Source: Pilatotrama ljubarskyi (Eukaryota > Basidiomycota > Agaricomycetes > Polyporales > Polyporaceae). Taken from it: 64,000 nt of DNA. A program made the position numbers and the translations under genes. Where the stretch lies: contig MU277670.1 of assembly GCA_022385805.1 (NCBI GenBank), positions 461,819 to 525,818 on the forward strand, read 5' to 3'. A model generated the notes under the pieces. It worked only from the letters and a program-made list of their open reading frames with translations. It was not told where the DNA came from and searched no databases. Numbering within the stretch: the first letter of the stretch is position 1; each line of letters begins with the position of its first letter. This document shows positions 32,157-43,483 of this stretch, one piece after another.

Positions 32157-33014
32157 ATGTCCCTCGCTGCGCCTGAGCTGCCCAAGCTCGCTGGAGAGGA
32201 GGTCGAGCAAGTCTGTCTCCCAGAACACTGTTTCCACAGCTTCGACACCCTCTTTTGCGCCCTCACGTCCAAGAAGCCGATACCCCCCAAGTTCCCTGAT
32301 GGCAAATAGTATGTACCCCGGCCTCGCTGGTCCGGGGCGATTGTCCGCTGACACGCTCAGCCCCCTTTTCGTCACCTGGAACACCAGGTCGTCGCGCCCG
32401 GGGAAACCGCACAAGCTTCGCGGCTGCATAGGCACCTTTGAGCCGCAGCCGCTGAAGGCTGGTTTGGCAGAGTATGCACTCACAAGTGCATTCCGTGACC
32501 ACAGATTCAGGAAGATCGAAGAGTGGGAGCTGGAGAATCTGGAATGCTCGTGCGTCGCTTCCCCCTTGCCCATCTCGTGCGCCTCCAGGTCGAGTGCTAA
32601 CCGATCGGGATACACAGTGTCTCCCTGCTCACCGACTTCGAGGACGTCTCCTCATACCTCGACTGGACGGTCGGCGTGCACGGAATCTACATTACTTTCC
32701 CTCACCCGTCGCTCATACCGGTAGCACCCTCACCCTCGTCCGCGCCCTCCCCTCTGGGGTCTTCCTCATCGGTGCCCACGCGCGGCGTCTTGAAGCACTC
32801 CTTCTCTGCGACCTTCCTTCCCCACGTCGCAGAGGAGCAGGGCTGGGACAAGATAGAGACCATAGACAGCGCGATCCGCAAGGCCGGGTGGAGCGGACGC
32901 ATCTCCGAGGACCTGAGGCGCGCCGTCAAGGTGCGCCGGTACCAGAGCCGGTCGTGTGCCGTGGGCTGGGAAGAGTACGTCCGCTGGAGGACCGATAACG
33001 GAGGCTCCGTGTAG
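32157..33014 (+). CDS. AMMECR1: AMMECR1-domain protein
   Basis: A conserved protein of uncertain biochemical role, found in eukaryotes and prokaryotes. Exon 1 starts MSLAAPELPKLAGEEVEQVC and runs to PIPPKFPDGK. An intron splits the codon for Tyr, giving KYPLFVTWNT. The hallmark AMMECR1 motif LRGCIGTFEPQPL follows, then AEYALTSAFRDHRFRKIEEW, VSLLTDFEDVSSYLDWTVGV, FSATFLPHVAEEQGWDKIET and a C-terminal KVRRYQSRSCAVGWEEYVRW. An internal Ser/Pro-rich loop (about 32725-32790) is an addition relative to the compact core. Two introns. Full-length match, so the family call is secure; the function stays unknown. Confidence 0.92.
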
Positions 33015-33199
33015 ATGCGCCTGCACCCTATACGTACCGCCGCATCCTCATGTGACTACGTACCACGGACTTCTCGAGGTAGAAATCACGGATCTAAGCC
33101 TTCTCTGCTCTTCCTGAACAACGGGGGTGGACTGTACTATAGAGTTGTCCAATTACGGTGTTTTTACATAGTGTATGCTCCAATGTACAGAGGCGTCGC

Positions 33200-35050
33200 T
33201 CACGGCTCCCATCCTCGCCGCTGCCGCTGCCGCTTGGTGCGCAGCCGGTCAAAGTAAGCCCTGTCGAACTCCTCCGCATAGATCTTACTCCGCAACTCGT
33301 CCACCCGCCCGTCCCACCATCCGCCGTACCTAGCCTCCAACCGCTCCCACACTTCTCGCAGGATACCACGGTCGTAGCCGCTGGAGATCGCGAAGGCCAC
33401 GAGCAGCCAGTAGACGGTCCGAGAGTTCGGCCGCGCGGGCTGCGGCAACTCAATGAAGTCGCCGAAGAGAGCGTGGAGCTGCTCGAGCGTCCAAACAGGC
33501 CGAGCGGGTTCATGCGCTGCTTCTGAAGGTTCGGTGTGCGGCTCGTGTTCCGGAAGCCTTGCGTGCCGTACGAAGCCGAGGAATATGGAGCGGAAGATAG
33601 GCAGGACAGGGTTGGGGAGAGTGGGCGGAGAGACGGGTTCTTCCATGTCCTCGAACGTCCCCGTGAGAGGCACAGGGGAGGTCATCATGTCGGCGAATAC
33701 CCTGAGGCAGTCGCGGAAATGTCCATGGTAGGCATATACCTGGATGAGGGTGTAGTACGTGATCGCATCGGGCTTTAGGCTCTCCGGGATGGTGATGCTC
33801 TCCGTATCCTGTAGCTCCTGAGCAATGCTCTGGACGCTACGCCCGTCTTCAGAAGGTTGGTACCCGAGGAGATTGTGTCGCAGCACGCGGTAGATGGAGT
33901 CGGCTATGTCGAGTCGTCCATTGCGTCCGAACGCCCATATCAGGGCATTGATACCTTCCTGGCCGAGCTCCCAGCCGTTCTCCAGGACACGGTACATCGT
34001 CGAGCGCACACCGCCAAGGCGGCCCTTGCGAGTATAGTAACGCAGGTAGGCGAGGTATGTGATGCGGTTCGGAGGTATGCCAGAAGAGGCGAGCATGGAC
34101 TCCGCGATTCGAAGAATCCGTGGATCTAAGGTGCGCACGGCAATGGAGATGAGGGTGGTGTAAGTGACAACGTCTGGAGTGACTGGCTCGGATGCGACGC
34201 GGGAGTCGTCTGGCGCAGTCGAAGGGTCGTCCCGTACGAAGGAGGAACCCGGGGCACGGTTCGCGACCATGTCCCGATAGATGTTCAGGGACGCCTGGAA
34301 GTTCTCCATCCTCGTCTTCCGCCACCCTCGCCCGGCGCACTCAATGAGTGCGTTCCACTCCCATAGCCGCAGCTGTCCACCCGTTTGGTAGATCGTGTTG
34401 AGGACCGACAGCAGCCGCAAGAAGACCTTCTGCGTGCGCGGCTTGAACGGGGGCATAGACCTGCTCCGGCGTACCAGACGGGCAGCAAAGGAGTGAAGAT
34501 ACTTATGGGGGATGCTCTGCTTCAGGTGGGCAGGTTTGTACTTGAGGAGCTCTTGGTACGTTTCCCATGCCTCGTCAATATCAGTCGTGTCCACGAGCTT
34601 CTGGTACAAAGGCTGGCGGAGTTGGTGGTCTCGGGCGGCGTAACGGTCCAGGACAAAGCTAGGCGGCTCGGGCCTCCAGGGTCCTTTGGTTGCTTCCGAC
34701 GAGGTGGAAGGGGAGCGGCTCTGGGTGGTGTCCTCCGAGGCTGCTGTCGTGGACGCAGCACTAACGTCTTGTGTCTTCTCGGGGGAGCGGTGTGACGGGG
34801 TAGCGGTGCTGGGGCCATCCACCGCGTCTCCGCGCAACGTGGATGGTGGTCGAGGCTCTGACTTGACGGGTTCGAGCATACTCGGCGACATCTCAATCGC
34901 CTCCTTTGTATGCATGTGCGGTATGTCAGAGGGGACGACGGGCCGGGTCTCATGGCCGAGTTGCCTGTGCAAACAGTAGGGACGAGGGTGGAGATAGCAG
35001 CGCGAGATCCCATGAGTGAATGCGAGGCCCAGAGAGGACGCTCTCAGCAT
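33200..35050 (-). CDS. Pentatricopeptide-repeat-like protein, probably mitochondrial
   Basis: A single uninterrupted frame of 616 residues. The ATG at 35050 gives MLRASSLGLAFTHGISRCYL, an amphipathic basic N-terminus suited to mitochondrial import. A disordered Ser/Thr/Pro stretch follows, then degenerate PPR helices: WEWNALIECAGRGWRKTRME, PDVVTYTTLISIAVRTLDPR, PPNRITYLAYLRYYTRKGRL, INALIWAFGRNGRLDIADSI and PDAITYYTLIQVYAYHGHFR. The PDxxTY-type helix starts, spaced by about 35 residues, are typical of PPR motifs. No catalytic domain is attached. The RNA target is unknown. The lack of introns is notable in a region where nearly all other genes are split. It is convergent with AMMECR1, 185 bp away. 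Confidence 0.82.
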   Translation of the reverse strand: MLRASSLGLAFTHGISRCYLHPRPYCLHRQLGHETRPVVPSDIPHMHTKEAIEMSPSMLEPVKSEPRPPSTLRGDAVDGPSTATPSHRSPEKTQDVSAASTTAASEDTTQSRSPSTSSEATKGPWRPEPPSFVLDRYAARDHQLRQPLYQKLVDTTDIDEAWETYQELLKYKPAHLKQSIPHKYLHSFAARLVRRSRSMPPFKPRTQKVFLRLLSVLNTIYQTGGQLRLWEWNALIECAGRGWRKTRMENFQASLNIYRDMVANRAPGSSFVRDDPSTAPDDSRVASEPVTPDVVTYTTLISIAVRTLDPRILRIAESMLASSGIPPNRITYLAYLRYYTRKGRLGGVRSTMYRVLENGWELGQEGINALIWAFGRNGRLDIADSIYRVLRHNLLGYQPSEDGRSVQSIAQELQDTESITIPESLKPDAITYYTLIQVYAYHGHFRDCLRVFADMMTSPVPLTGTFEDMEEPVSPPTLPNPVLPIFRSIFLGFVRHARLPEHEPHTEPSEAAHEPARPVWTLEQLHALFGDFIELPQPARPNSRTVYWLLVAFAISSGYDRGILREVWERLEARYGGWWDGRVDELRSKIYAEEFDRAYFDRLRTKRQRQRRGWEP

Positions 35051-35769
35051 CAATGCAATGTGCAGTCATCCTAGCGGCGTGTTCAGTACCGCTGGGACTC
35101 AAAAGGAGCCAAAACTCACCGCGACGCAACAAGCCAGCACCACAAAGTGAGCACACGCGGTGACGCGCCAGCGTACTGTTGCCGTACACCTGAGCGTTCC
35201 TCGTGAGCGACCCGGATCAGCGAGCCAGCGTGCGCTCTCACCAGACGTGCGTGGAGATATAGTCAGACGGGCGTGTCTGGAGCGGGGACGTGGTGGACGC
35301 GGAGGAGCAGGACGGACGAGCTCGCCGCCAGCCTGTCGCTCACTTTTTCGCAGGACGATCGCGGGCGTCTCAATCAATTGTGGCCTCCTGATTGGCTGAA
35401 CGGTCACAGCAGCCAATGAGCGGTAACGCGCACCCGCATTCCGGCCGACGCTGACATCCATGTTAATATATGTCGTCGAACGGACGAACGAACACGGCTC
35501 GGTGAGTTGTTACGTTCAATCCCTCCACAGGGACATTGTCTACAAGACACGACATTGTTCACAGTACACTTCTGTATAACTGCTCGTGTGCGATCACGCA
35601 CGTAGACTGAGCCGCTCTCGTTCACACGCAGGAGGGATATCGATGATGTACAACCGTAAATGCTTCAGAGTCGGAAGCGCGCGTCATGTCATTGGGCAAT
35701 ACAAAGCATAGCATGGACAGTGTAGCATAACGGTAAAAAGGGAGACGAAGGTATGAAGGATGACAGCAA
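35051..35769. promoter_or_regulatory. Promoter region of the PPR-like gene and RPL3 3' UTR
   Basis: This 719-bp gap on the minus strand has no convincing frame. It holds an inverted pair of CCAAT boxes: ATTGGCTG at 35391-35398 and CAGCCAAT at 35410-35417, exact reverse complements 11 nt apart, about 340-370 bp upstream of the PPR start codon. A TTAATATATG element lies at 35463-35472. Confidence 0.45.
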
Positions 35770-37267
35770 TCAAGCCCGGGCCTTGAGCGTTCCCAGGAAC
35801 GCGGCCTTTTCCTCGGCAGTCTGGAACGCGCCGTGCTGTAATAGGAGAGTGAGAACATGTCCCGTACGTACGAAAGGTGGGAGCAAAGGCTTACGCCGAA
35901 CTTCGACGACGTGTCGATGAACTTGAGCTGGACCTTCTCGAGATCCCGGCGAGAAGTGTGGACCATGAGGGACTTGCGGATGGTGATGACACGCTTCTTC
36001 GTGCCGGGGATGGAGCCCTTCAGCATGAGGTAGTCGTTCTTGACGATACCGTAGTGAGGGAAGCCACCCATCGGCGTGATCGCCTTCTTTGTGATATCGT
36101 GCTCGGTCGACGCGTTCGCGTCGTCCTCGCCACGGCCAATGCGGTAGATCTTCTTGTTGAGCTCCGTCCGGTGGTGGTAACCGTCTATATCGAATTGTTA
36201 GCATCACTATATGGGGTCTCTCCGAACGTATACGTACTTTGACCAGCGCGGGCAACCGAGAACATGACCTTCGACGGGTGCCAGGCACCGATACAAGCGA
36301 CCTTGCGGAGACCCTTGTGCGTCTTGCGGGGGAGCTTCTTGGTACCCCAACGGTGGGTAACACCCTCGAAACCGTGACCCTTCGTCACCGCAATAACATC
36401 GACCACCTCATCCTGCTCGAAGACGGTGCCGACCTCGATAGGCTTCTCGAACAGGCCGTGCGCGAACTCGACCTTGTCCGCCACGGAGCCACCGTTGACC
36501 TGGATCTCCATAAGGTGGGCCTTCTTCTGGGAGAGACCGGTCTTGCGGATCTGGGTGTGCGCAAGGACACGGACGACCGTGCAGTACTTGCGGATGCGCT
36601 CGAGCTCGCGAGCGATGGATTTGCCGCCGTCCTCAGCGTGCTTCTTGGCGTAGCGGGTGAACGCCTTCTTCTTGGAACGGTACCAGTTCTTGTAGAAGCG
36701 ACGCTTGAGCTCGTCGGAGAGGTGGGACGCCCAGACGGTGGTGAGGGTGCGGAGACCACGGGGAGTCTCGACGTAGCCGACAACACCGACAACGATCATC
36801 GGGGGGGTCTCGACGATCGTCACCGCCTCCACGACCTCACGCTTGTGCATCTCTGCGCGGCGGTTGGTATTTGCAAGGCCTCACTGTAATGGCACGAGTA
36901 CTCACTGGATCCTGGACGGTCAAGGTCACGGACGACGTGGGTCATACCAGCCTTGTAGCCCATAACGGCCGTCAGGTGAACGGGCTTCTTGGGGTCATCC
37001 TGATCCGCCATGCTCCTTCAATCCCAAATTCCCCCGATCCATCATGCCAATGCACGTACCTTGGGGAAGGCCTTGACCTTTCCGCGGTGGCGCGCAGCAC
37101 GCTTGCGGGGCAGGAAACCAAGCGAACCGTGACGGGGGGCTTCGTACTAGTAGCGTCAAAGTCAAATTTTCGCTCCTGAGGCTCGGAGTAGTCTCAACGG
37201 ACCTTACGGTGACTATAGAACTCGGTCAGCGGCCATTCATACTGCGTATTAGCATAACATACCTCAT
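35770..37267 (-). CDS. RPL3: 60S ribosomal protein uL3 (RPL3)
   Basis: Large-subunit protein near the peptidyl transferase centre. The 5' end is made of tiny exons: exon 1 contributes ATGAG (37267-37263), exon 2 is 10 nt (37212-37203, TCACCGTAAG), and exon 3 opens at 37146 with TAC GAA. Joined they give [20 protein letters not shown], the universal uL3 start. Later exons give [116 protein letters not shown] and [20 protein letters not shown]. The end reads [18 protein letters not shown]. The His in the HRW loop is the hydroxylation site known in other eukaryotes. All introns are GT-AG. It is divergent from MRC1. Confidence 0.95.
37203..37212 (-). other. RPL3: 10-nt microexon of RPL3
   Basis: TCACCGTAAG on the minus strand, flanked by TTCTATAG before and GTCCGTTG after, with introns of 50 nt (37262-37213) and 56 nt (37202-37147). 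It supplies one base of Ser2, then His3, Arg4 and Lys5. Without it the conserved uL3 N-terminus cannot be built. Confidence 0.8.
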
Positions 37268-37998
37268 TTTGAGGAGGTCTTGAGGGCGTCGGTGTCGTTG
37301 AGGGTATCCTCCAGAGAATCTAGCAAGGAAAGTGGCGGTGGCTGAAGGAACTGTACAGTACCTCTCGATAAGGCAGGAAGGGAGCCGGCCCGACATCGGG
37401 GCTTGAGGCGCTCAACGCCGCAACGGGCGTCTGGGAGATCGCATCGGGCTATCGATCTCGGACAGATCTCAGTAGGAACGACGCGTCGACAGATGTCAGA
37501 GCCCCGCTGTTCTCGCTGCGCCGATGCTTTGCGGTACTCCTGCTCCCAATGAAGTCTAGATGGCTATACGAGCTTATTACATATTTCTGCGGGGTATGAC
37601 ATCCCACGATATTCTACGGGTTTGCGGGGACAACAACCGGACTTACTACTTACAACGATGGGAAGACGAGCAAGGTCGTCAGACGCAGAGCCAAGGAATA
37701 ACAAGTTTCTAGGCCCTCCAACAAGTTTTGAATTCAGACTTAATGCATGATGCAGCAGTACTCGTTCTGATTCCTCTCCGGGTGGCTACAGAGACGCGTT
37801 GGCGCCAGGCGCGTGTCGCGAGTTTCCATAAACGCGCTTGTCACGGGACAGTCACAGGCGGGGATGGCGTGCGTGACGGATGAGGGCGGGGAGTTGTGAG
37901 TGCGGACGCCCACCACCGACCGAGTCCATCCCCTCCGCCAGCCTCTCAGACCGTTACATTCTACCCCTCCCACACTCCCCCACACTCAGACACGCGAC
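37268..37998. promoter_or_regulatory. Divergent promoter RPL3 / MRC1
   Basis: This 731-bp gap has no credible frame. ACGCGT (MCB-like) occurs at 37481-37486 and 37794-37799, the latter about 200 bp upstream of the MRC1 start. A CT-rich patch precedes MRC1. Confidence 0.45.
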
Positions 37999-40900
37999 AT
38001 GTCGCGCTCATCGTCCCCAGTCGTCCGGCGAGCAACGCGCACCTACGGTCGACGACGCGACACGTCCGACCACGACATCTCCTTCGACGCCGCCAACACC
38101 AGCGTCGACTCACGCGAAGACTCCCACTCTTCGACCTCTCTCACCCTAGAGCACGATCTTCCACCCAGCTCTGACGACTTCGACGCGTCGAACACGTCCC
38201 CTCTTAGCGCACAAGCTGCGGACGCGGACGCTGACGCCAGTGACGATGACGAGGAGGCTAGCGGCGGCGCTAGTCGTTTCCAGTTCTCATGGCGAGCCAA
38301 GCTCAAGCAGATAGATGATGACGATTTCGAACTCCCAGCAGACTCTCGTACGCAGGTCTCTGATACCAAGCCATCTGAGGCCAAAGCGACCGTGCCCACT
38401 CGACCAGCGTCTCCCGCCGATCAGGATGCGGAGGATGTCTTTGGTGGCACACTGTCCTCATTGACCAACTCTGCCCAGTCTTCGTCTCTGGTCATCCGCA
38501 CCAGAGCCCCCAGGAGGATCGAGTCCCTTCCTGCTTCAGACCCAGAGTCGGACGCTGAAGGCCGGCCGTCCACGCCTCAGACATCCCCGCGTCACCCCAT
38601 CAATACACCTGAAACGCGCTCTTCCCCTACCCCTCCCACTTCTATTGAGATGCAGCCGAAGAAAGGCAAGAAGACTCTGCACCTCGAAAACGAGGACGAG
38701 TTGGCGTCGACCTCCAAGTCGACCGCCACCAAGCCCCAGAGAAAGACGAAGGCATCTGATGGCGCGAAGCGGGTGAAGGTGAGCACGGTATCTCACATTC
38801 ACTGCAGGTCCCATCTCAGTCGGTACCCCACGCGATGTTATAGGCACCCACAAAGAAGGAGCGTCTAGAGACTCAGAAGGCGACCGCGCGCATTGTCGCC
38901 GACCAACCAGTCTCAATCAATCGCGTCCAACAGCACAGATATTTCCTGACAGACCTCATAGGGCGGTGAGTCTTCGTGATTGCTGTCGTTCAAGGAAAGT
39001 GAGTCTGAACGCGGCGATGAGCGCAGGTTGCATCCTCCCGCAGTTGCGAAGCCGGCAACGAAGTCCGCGTCTCGATCCCGTTCACAGACACCTCCGATCC
39101 CATCGACGTCTGATCCAATCCAGGCCTTCTCTTCCTCCCCTGCCTCAACAGGTAGGGAGCACCAGCGGCAGGGTTATTCTTCCAAGAACACCACCCAGAA
39201 CACCGAGTTCAAGCCGACGGGACTCCTAGGTGCAGAGCCAGCCTCCTCAGACTCCGCGGAGTCGTCGGACGACGAGTTGCCGGACGTCTCAGCGATATTA
39301 GCCCAGGATAAGAAGAAGCGCGACGAGCAGGAGCGTCGCCGACGACTGTACGAGATCAAGCAGCGTGCGTTGGAGAAGCAGCGAGCACTTGCGCATAACG
39401 GCACCGACGATGATGATGGCGATGTTCTCGTCATCGAGGACGACATGAAGAGTGTCGCGCGCGAGGAAGGGCAGACCCGCCGTGCCATGGCCGCGCACGG
39501 CGTACATCCGTCGAAGGCACGACAACGACAGCTCGCCTTGGCCGGGCCCGTCGTGCGCCGGGAAGACGCCCTGCTAGAGTTGAAGGACGAGGAGGTGGTT
39601 CACTTGCTCGAGACTGCAGCTACAGCGTCCTTCATCGCGCCCAAACAGGCGAAGCCCACGCACAAGCCTGTACATCTTGGGCCTGAGGCGCTGAACAAGC
39701 TCGTCCTCGCACGGGCCGAAAAGCAGAAGCTGGAGGCGATCAGGCAGAAGGAGCAGGAGTGGATACGTGACGGAGGGAGGATCAAGGAGCGGCCGGAAGA
39801 TCGTGTCGCCGTCAAGAGCGCCGAGGAGGCGTTGCAGGCTATCGCGGAGAAGCACCGCGCGGCGCCGAGTCGAAGTGAGGACGTCGAGATGGCTGAGGAA
39901 AGCGGCAGCGACGAGGATTACAAGCCTGATGACGGCGCGTCGCACGACGGCTCCCAGGACTCGGATGGCGGGGAGAACGAGAACGAACCTCCACATCCTC
40001 TGCACAGAGGATCCGACGATGAAGAGGATGAGGCAGAGGATGAGAGTTCGATGCCAGCACCTCTGCCGCGTCGCGCTTTGGCCCCCGGACGCCATCGGCC
40101 TCTACAGGCGGTCCTCTCAGACGATGAGGAAGATGCCGAAAACCAACCACCACCCGTCGGGCGCGTCCTGGTGCGTGACTCTTCCTTCGCCCGCCCGTCG
40201 CACTCCCCCCAGCCGATGGACGATATCGTCGAAGACGAGAACCGTCGTAGCCTTGCCCACCGCAGCTCCATGTCTTCTCTAGGCGACCGCACCGAAGACG
40301 GGACGGACAAGGAGAACGACGTCCGTCTGAGCTTCGATCGCGGAGAGGATAAGGAGAACACGGCCGTCGCGATTCAATCTCCAGGCCTTTCTCTCAATCT
40401 CGGCCGTAGCTTTGGCTCGCTCCTCGGTCCGGAGCTCACCGCGTCGCCAGTTACAGCGGGGAGGAGTGTCGCCCCAGATGGGGTTCGTTCGCCGCTGAAG
40501 GAGCTCGCGGCGGACGAGGACGACGATGAGGACCCGTTCGTGGATTCTCCGAGTTCTAGGTCTCGTCGGGTGAGCACGCGTGCGTCCTCCATGGCGCTCG
40601 CGGACGCCTCTCTGGACCTGGACCTGGGTAGCGAGAGCGGGTTGCAGCCGGCATTCTCGTTGAGCAGGAAGGGTAAGGAGCGAGCACACTCGGCAAGTCC
40701 GATACCACTGGCAGAGGCTGTGCCCATAGGGGAAGGCGGGGGCTTCTCCCAGTTCTTCACCCAGGAAGGCGTGAGTGCATTGGTCTGGCCTGCTTGGCAG
40801 CGGTGTTCATGCGTCTCGTGCACAGGGCGGCGGCTTCGAGAAGCTGAAGGCGGCGCAACGCGACGACGACATCTCCCTGACTCCAGACTGTGGTCTCGAG

Positions 40901-42655
40901 CCCGCGCTCGAGGTAGATTCCAGCCTTGTCAAGAAGGCGGACGAGATCTTCGTGAAGGAGCAGGAGTTCGTCGTCCGAGACCAGCAGGAACGGCGGCCGG
41001 AACACAAACCCGAGCTTTTCGTCGACGAGAACGGGTGAGCGCGTTCTTCTCTAGAACTGAAGGCCGGTACGCTGACACCCTTTGGCAGCTTCTTGACGCA
41101 GACCCGACCAGAGTTCAGGAGCCCATTGCGATCATTGATGACGCCCAGCCAGCCCACGCCGATGCTTCGTCTATCCTCACCTGCGACGCTGCTCTCGTCG
41201 GTGCGAAAGCCGCTCGCTCCTCTACTGACCCAGGATCCCGACGACGACGACTACGACCCCCTACCTCCACGCCGGTTGCGAAAGCGCGACTACTCACTGT
41301 CGCCGGAGCCTCTCCAGGCAAGCGGGTCGAAGGTGAAGAACGCGTTCGACCTCCTTGGGCGACGTGACGGCTCTCTGAAGGCAAAAGGGAAGAAGCCCCT
41401 ACGGTCGGAGTTCATCGAGGGAGAGGCGGAGGAGTCGGACGAGGAAGCGATGTTTGGCTTTGGCCACCGGAAGAAGGACGAGGCGGATGACGAAGAGGAG
41501 GATGACGACGAGCAAGACCAGACACTTGCTGAGCTCGTGGATGACAAGGAGATGGACGAGAAGACACTGGCTGAGGAGGCAGTTATCGAGAAACACAGGT
41601 GAGTGTCGCGTCGCGTGGTTTTATGCCGATGATTGTGTGGCTGACAGGCTTTCCGCGGACAGAGAGCATCTCGACGAAGATGATAAGCTGGTGGAGAAGA
41701 TCCATCGGGATGCCGTCGCTGGCAAGTTGCGTGTCAAGCGAAGAGACCGCGGTGTCGGCTTTGAGGACAGCGACTCCGAGGACGATGACGATGCCAGGCG
41801 GATCAGGTCCAAGAACAAGAGGCGTCGGACAGAGAACGACAACATCGCCGCGCTAGGTAAGCAATCCGACCTGACATAGCTCGAAAGGTTTGCTGAGATA
41901 CCTCCAGCGAAGAAGCCAGAAACTCAGGCGTTTGCCAAAGAGTACGAGGCGAACATGGTCGATGCCGACGATGAGTTCGCCCACCTCAACCGAGATGAAA
42001 TGGAGATGGACGTTGAGGAGCCCGAGAGCGGCCAGGAGCGCGAGGCAGTTACTGCCGCCCGGCTTCGCGAGGAACTGTTGGAAGCTGCACAGCAGGAGGT
42101 GCGTCCTCAAGTTTCGCCGAACTAGTGTTCTTGCTGACCATGCTCTTTCTGTTCATCTAGACGTTGCCGAAGAGGTTTGATCCGCTGGACGTCTCTTGGA
42201 TGGAGGGCGCGGAGGAGAGCCCGGAGGAGATGGACAGCGATGTGCGCGTGAGAGAGGTCGACGAGAGCGAGGCGGCGAGGACGGCGCGCCGTCCCAATTC
42301 GGATGAGGTAGCGTATCAGGCAACTCCCCAGACCTTCGTGTTCTCCACTCACTCACGATGTGCGCAGCCCAAGACCGACCAGATGGACGACGCGGACCGT
42401 GTCAGAATGACCCGCTGGGCCAAGTCGGAGGCCGCGTCGCGCACGGCTGGCATCCTCGGTCGCAACAACGGCGGTTCCGCTGCGGTCACTGGACACGGCA
42501 AGTCCAAGGCAGCTGTGAGCGGCAGCGGCTCTTTCAAGAACTCCCGAGCGTCTGCGGCATCGTCAAGTTCTGCTGGAAAGCCGGGCGCGAAGATCGCGAA
42601 GGCGCCCAGTGTGCTAATCGCTGTCTCGAGCAGGCGCGACAAGTTCGCGAATTAG
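37999..42655 (+). CDS. MRC1: Replication checkpoint mediator MRC1 (Claspin homologue)
   Basis: A very long, acidic, mostly disordered protein beginning MSRSSSPVVRRATRTYGRRR at 37999. The family signature is the MRC1-like domain in the C-terminal half: FGHRKKDEADDEEEDD, TLAELVDDKEMDEKTLAEEA, REHLDEDDKLVEKIHRDAVA, GKLRVKRRDRGVGFEDSDSE and FDPLDVSWMEGAEESPEEMD. Helical segments earlier (LARAEKQKLEAIRQKEQEWI) are typical of the fork-binding region. Mrc1 travels with the replisome, couples polymerase epsilon to the helicase and activates the Rad53/Cds1 kinase when forks stall. About eight introns, with boundaries near 38779-38850, 38965-38980, 40772-40825 and 41600-41660. SQ and TQ sites occur but I did not count a cluster. 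An ACGCGT box lies about 200 bp upstream. Confidence 0.85.
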
Positions 42656-43007
42656 AACGCTGACTATGTAGGCGAACCCGGAGACATTTTCGTGACAGCT
42701 CTATGCCATCCTATGTCGACATGTAATTTTGTATGCGGTGTACAGGAATATTCATGTAGCATTCTGTGTCGGGCTATCTATAGCTGTGTTTAAGCTTGGA
42801 CGCCGATAGAAGCAGATGGAAGTTCGGATGATATAGGCGTGGGCGCGTTCGTTCGGCATAACGACGCAGGACGCGTCGTCGAGGCTTGAAGTTGCGGCGA
42901 GGTCGCGGCGAAAGGATAGTGCAACAACAACCAACAACAGGTATTATATTCTCCGGGTATACAGATGCGACCCTAGCACCGTCGAGCAGTAGAAGTGTGG
43001 TATATAG
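42656..43007. other. Intergenic, convergent 3' ends
   Basis: This 352-bp AT-richer gap lies between MRC1 and the small secreted protein gene. No coding frame, repeat or RNA gene recognised. Confidence 0.4.
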
Positions 43008-43483
43008 TCAATAATTTTGCTTTCCGTACGCCCGCCCGAAGCGTACCCAGGGAACGTTGCGGGGGGAGCGGGCGGGAGATACGTTAAACGTGCGTGAGGC
43101 CCGACGGGCCTGGCTAGTGTGGTTGCGCCGCTTGGTGTTGTCCTGCTGAATCTGCATACCAGGTTGCGTTTGAGTCAGTGCACTCTGCAACATCGCACTG
43201 GAGGTGAGAGGCTGACCTTGTGCCTGAGCATGATGAGCTTTGCCATGCACGCAGGAGGGCCGCTCTCGCGGAATGGTGTGCCTTTCAAAGATTGAGGTCT
43301 GCGGTCGGCGCGGAGCTCGGAGGATGGGCGATGGAGAGACTCACGAGACGCGACAACCGCGAGGCCCGCTTCGTGTGCATCGAGGAACTCATCTCCGCCG
43401 GTTATGGATGCCCAGACGGAGGGGAAGCAGAGGCAGCAGAGGAGGAGAGACGCGAAGAAGGAGAGAAGGACGAGCGGGGACAT
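43008..43483 (-). CDS. Small secreted protein of unknown function
   Basis: Exon 1 starts at 43483 with a strong signal peptide, MSPLVLLSFFASLLLCCLCF, cleaved probably after PSVWA. The mature start is ITGGDEFLDAHEAGLAVVAS. An intron of about 63 nt (GTCAGCC..GGTATGCAG, near 43215-43153) joins LIMLRHK to IQQDNTKRRNHTSQARR. The C-terminus is short and basic, ending WVRFGRAYGKQNY. The mature protein would be about 105 residues with few cysteines, so it is not a disulfide-rich effector or hydrophobin. I recognise no family. It could be a secreted peptide precursor, as dibasic sites occur (KRR, RR). The signal peptide is clear; the splice and the gene itself are moderately supported. Confidence 0.5.

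Noticed and set aside
31884..32615. 243-codon minus-strand frame opposite AMMECR1
   Set aside because: It is antisense to well-conserved AMMECR1 exons and has no family match; open by codon bias of the true gene.
39574..40361. Long minus-strand frames opposite MRC1
   Set aside because: Leu/Arg/Ser-rich shadows of the acidic MRC1 coding strand, without conserved motifs.
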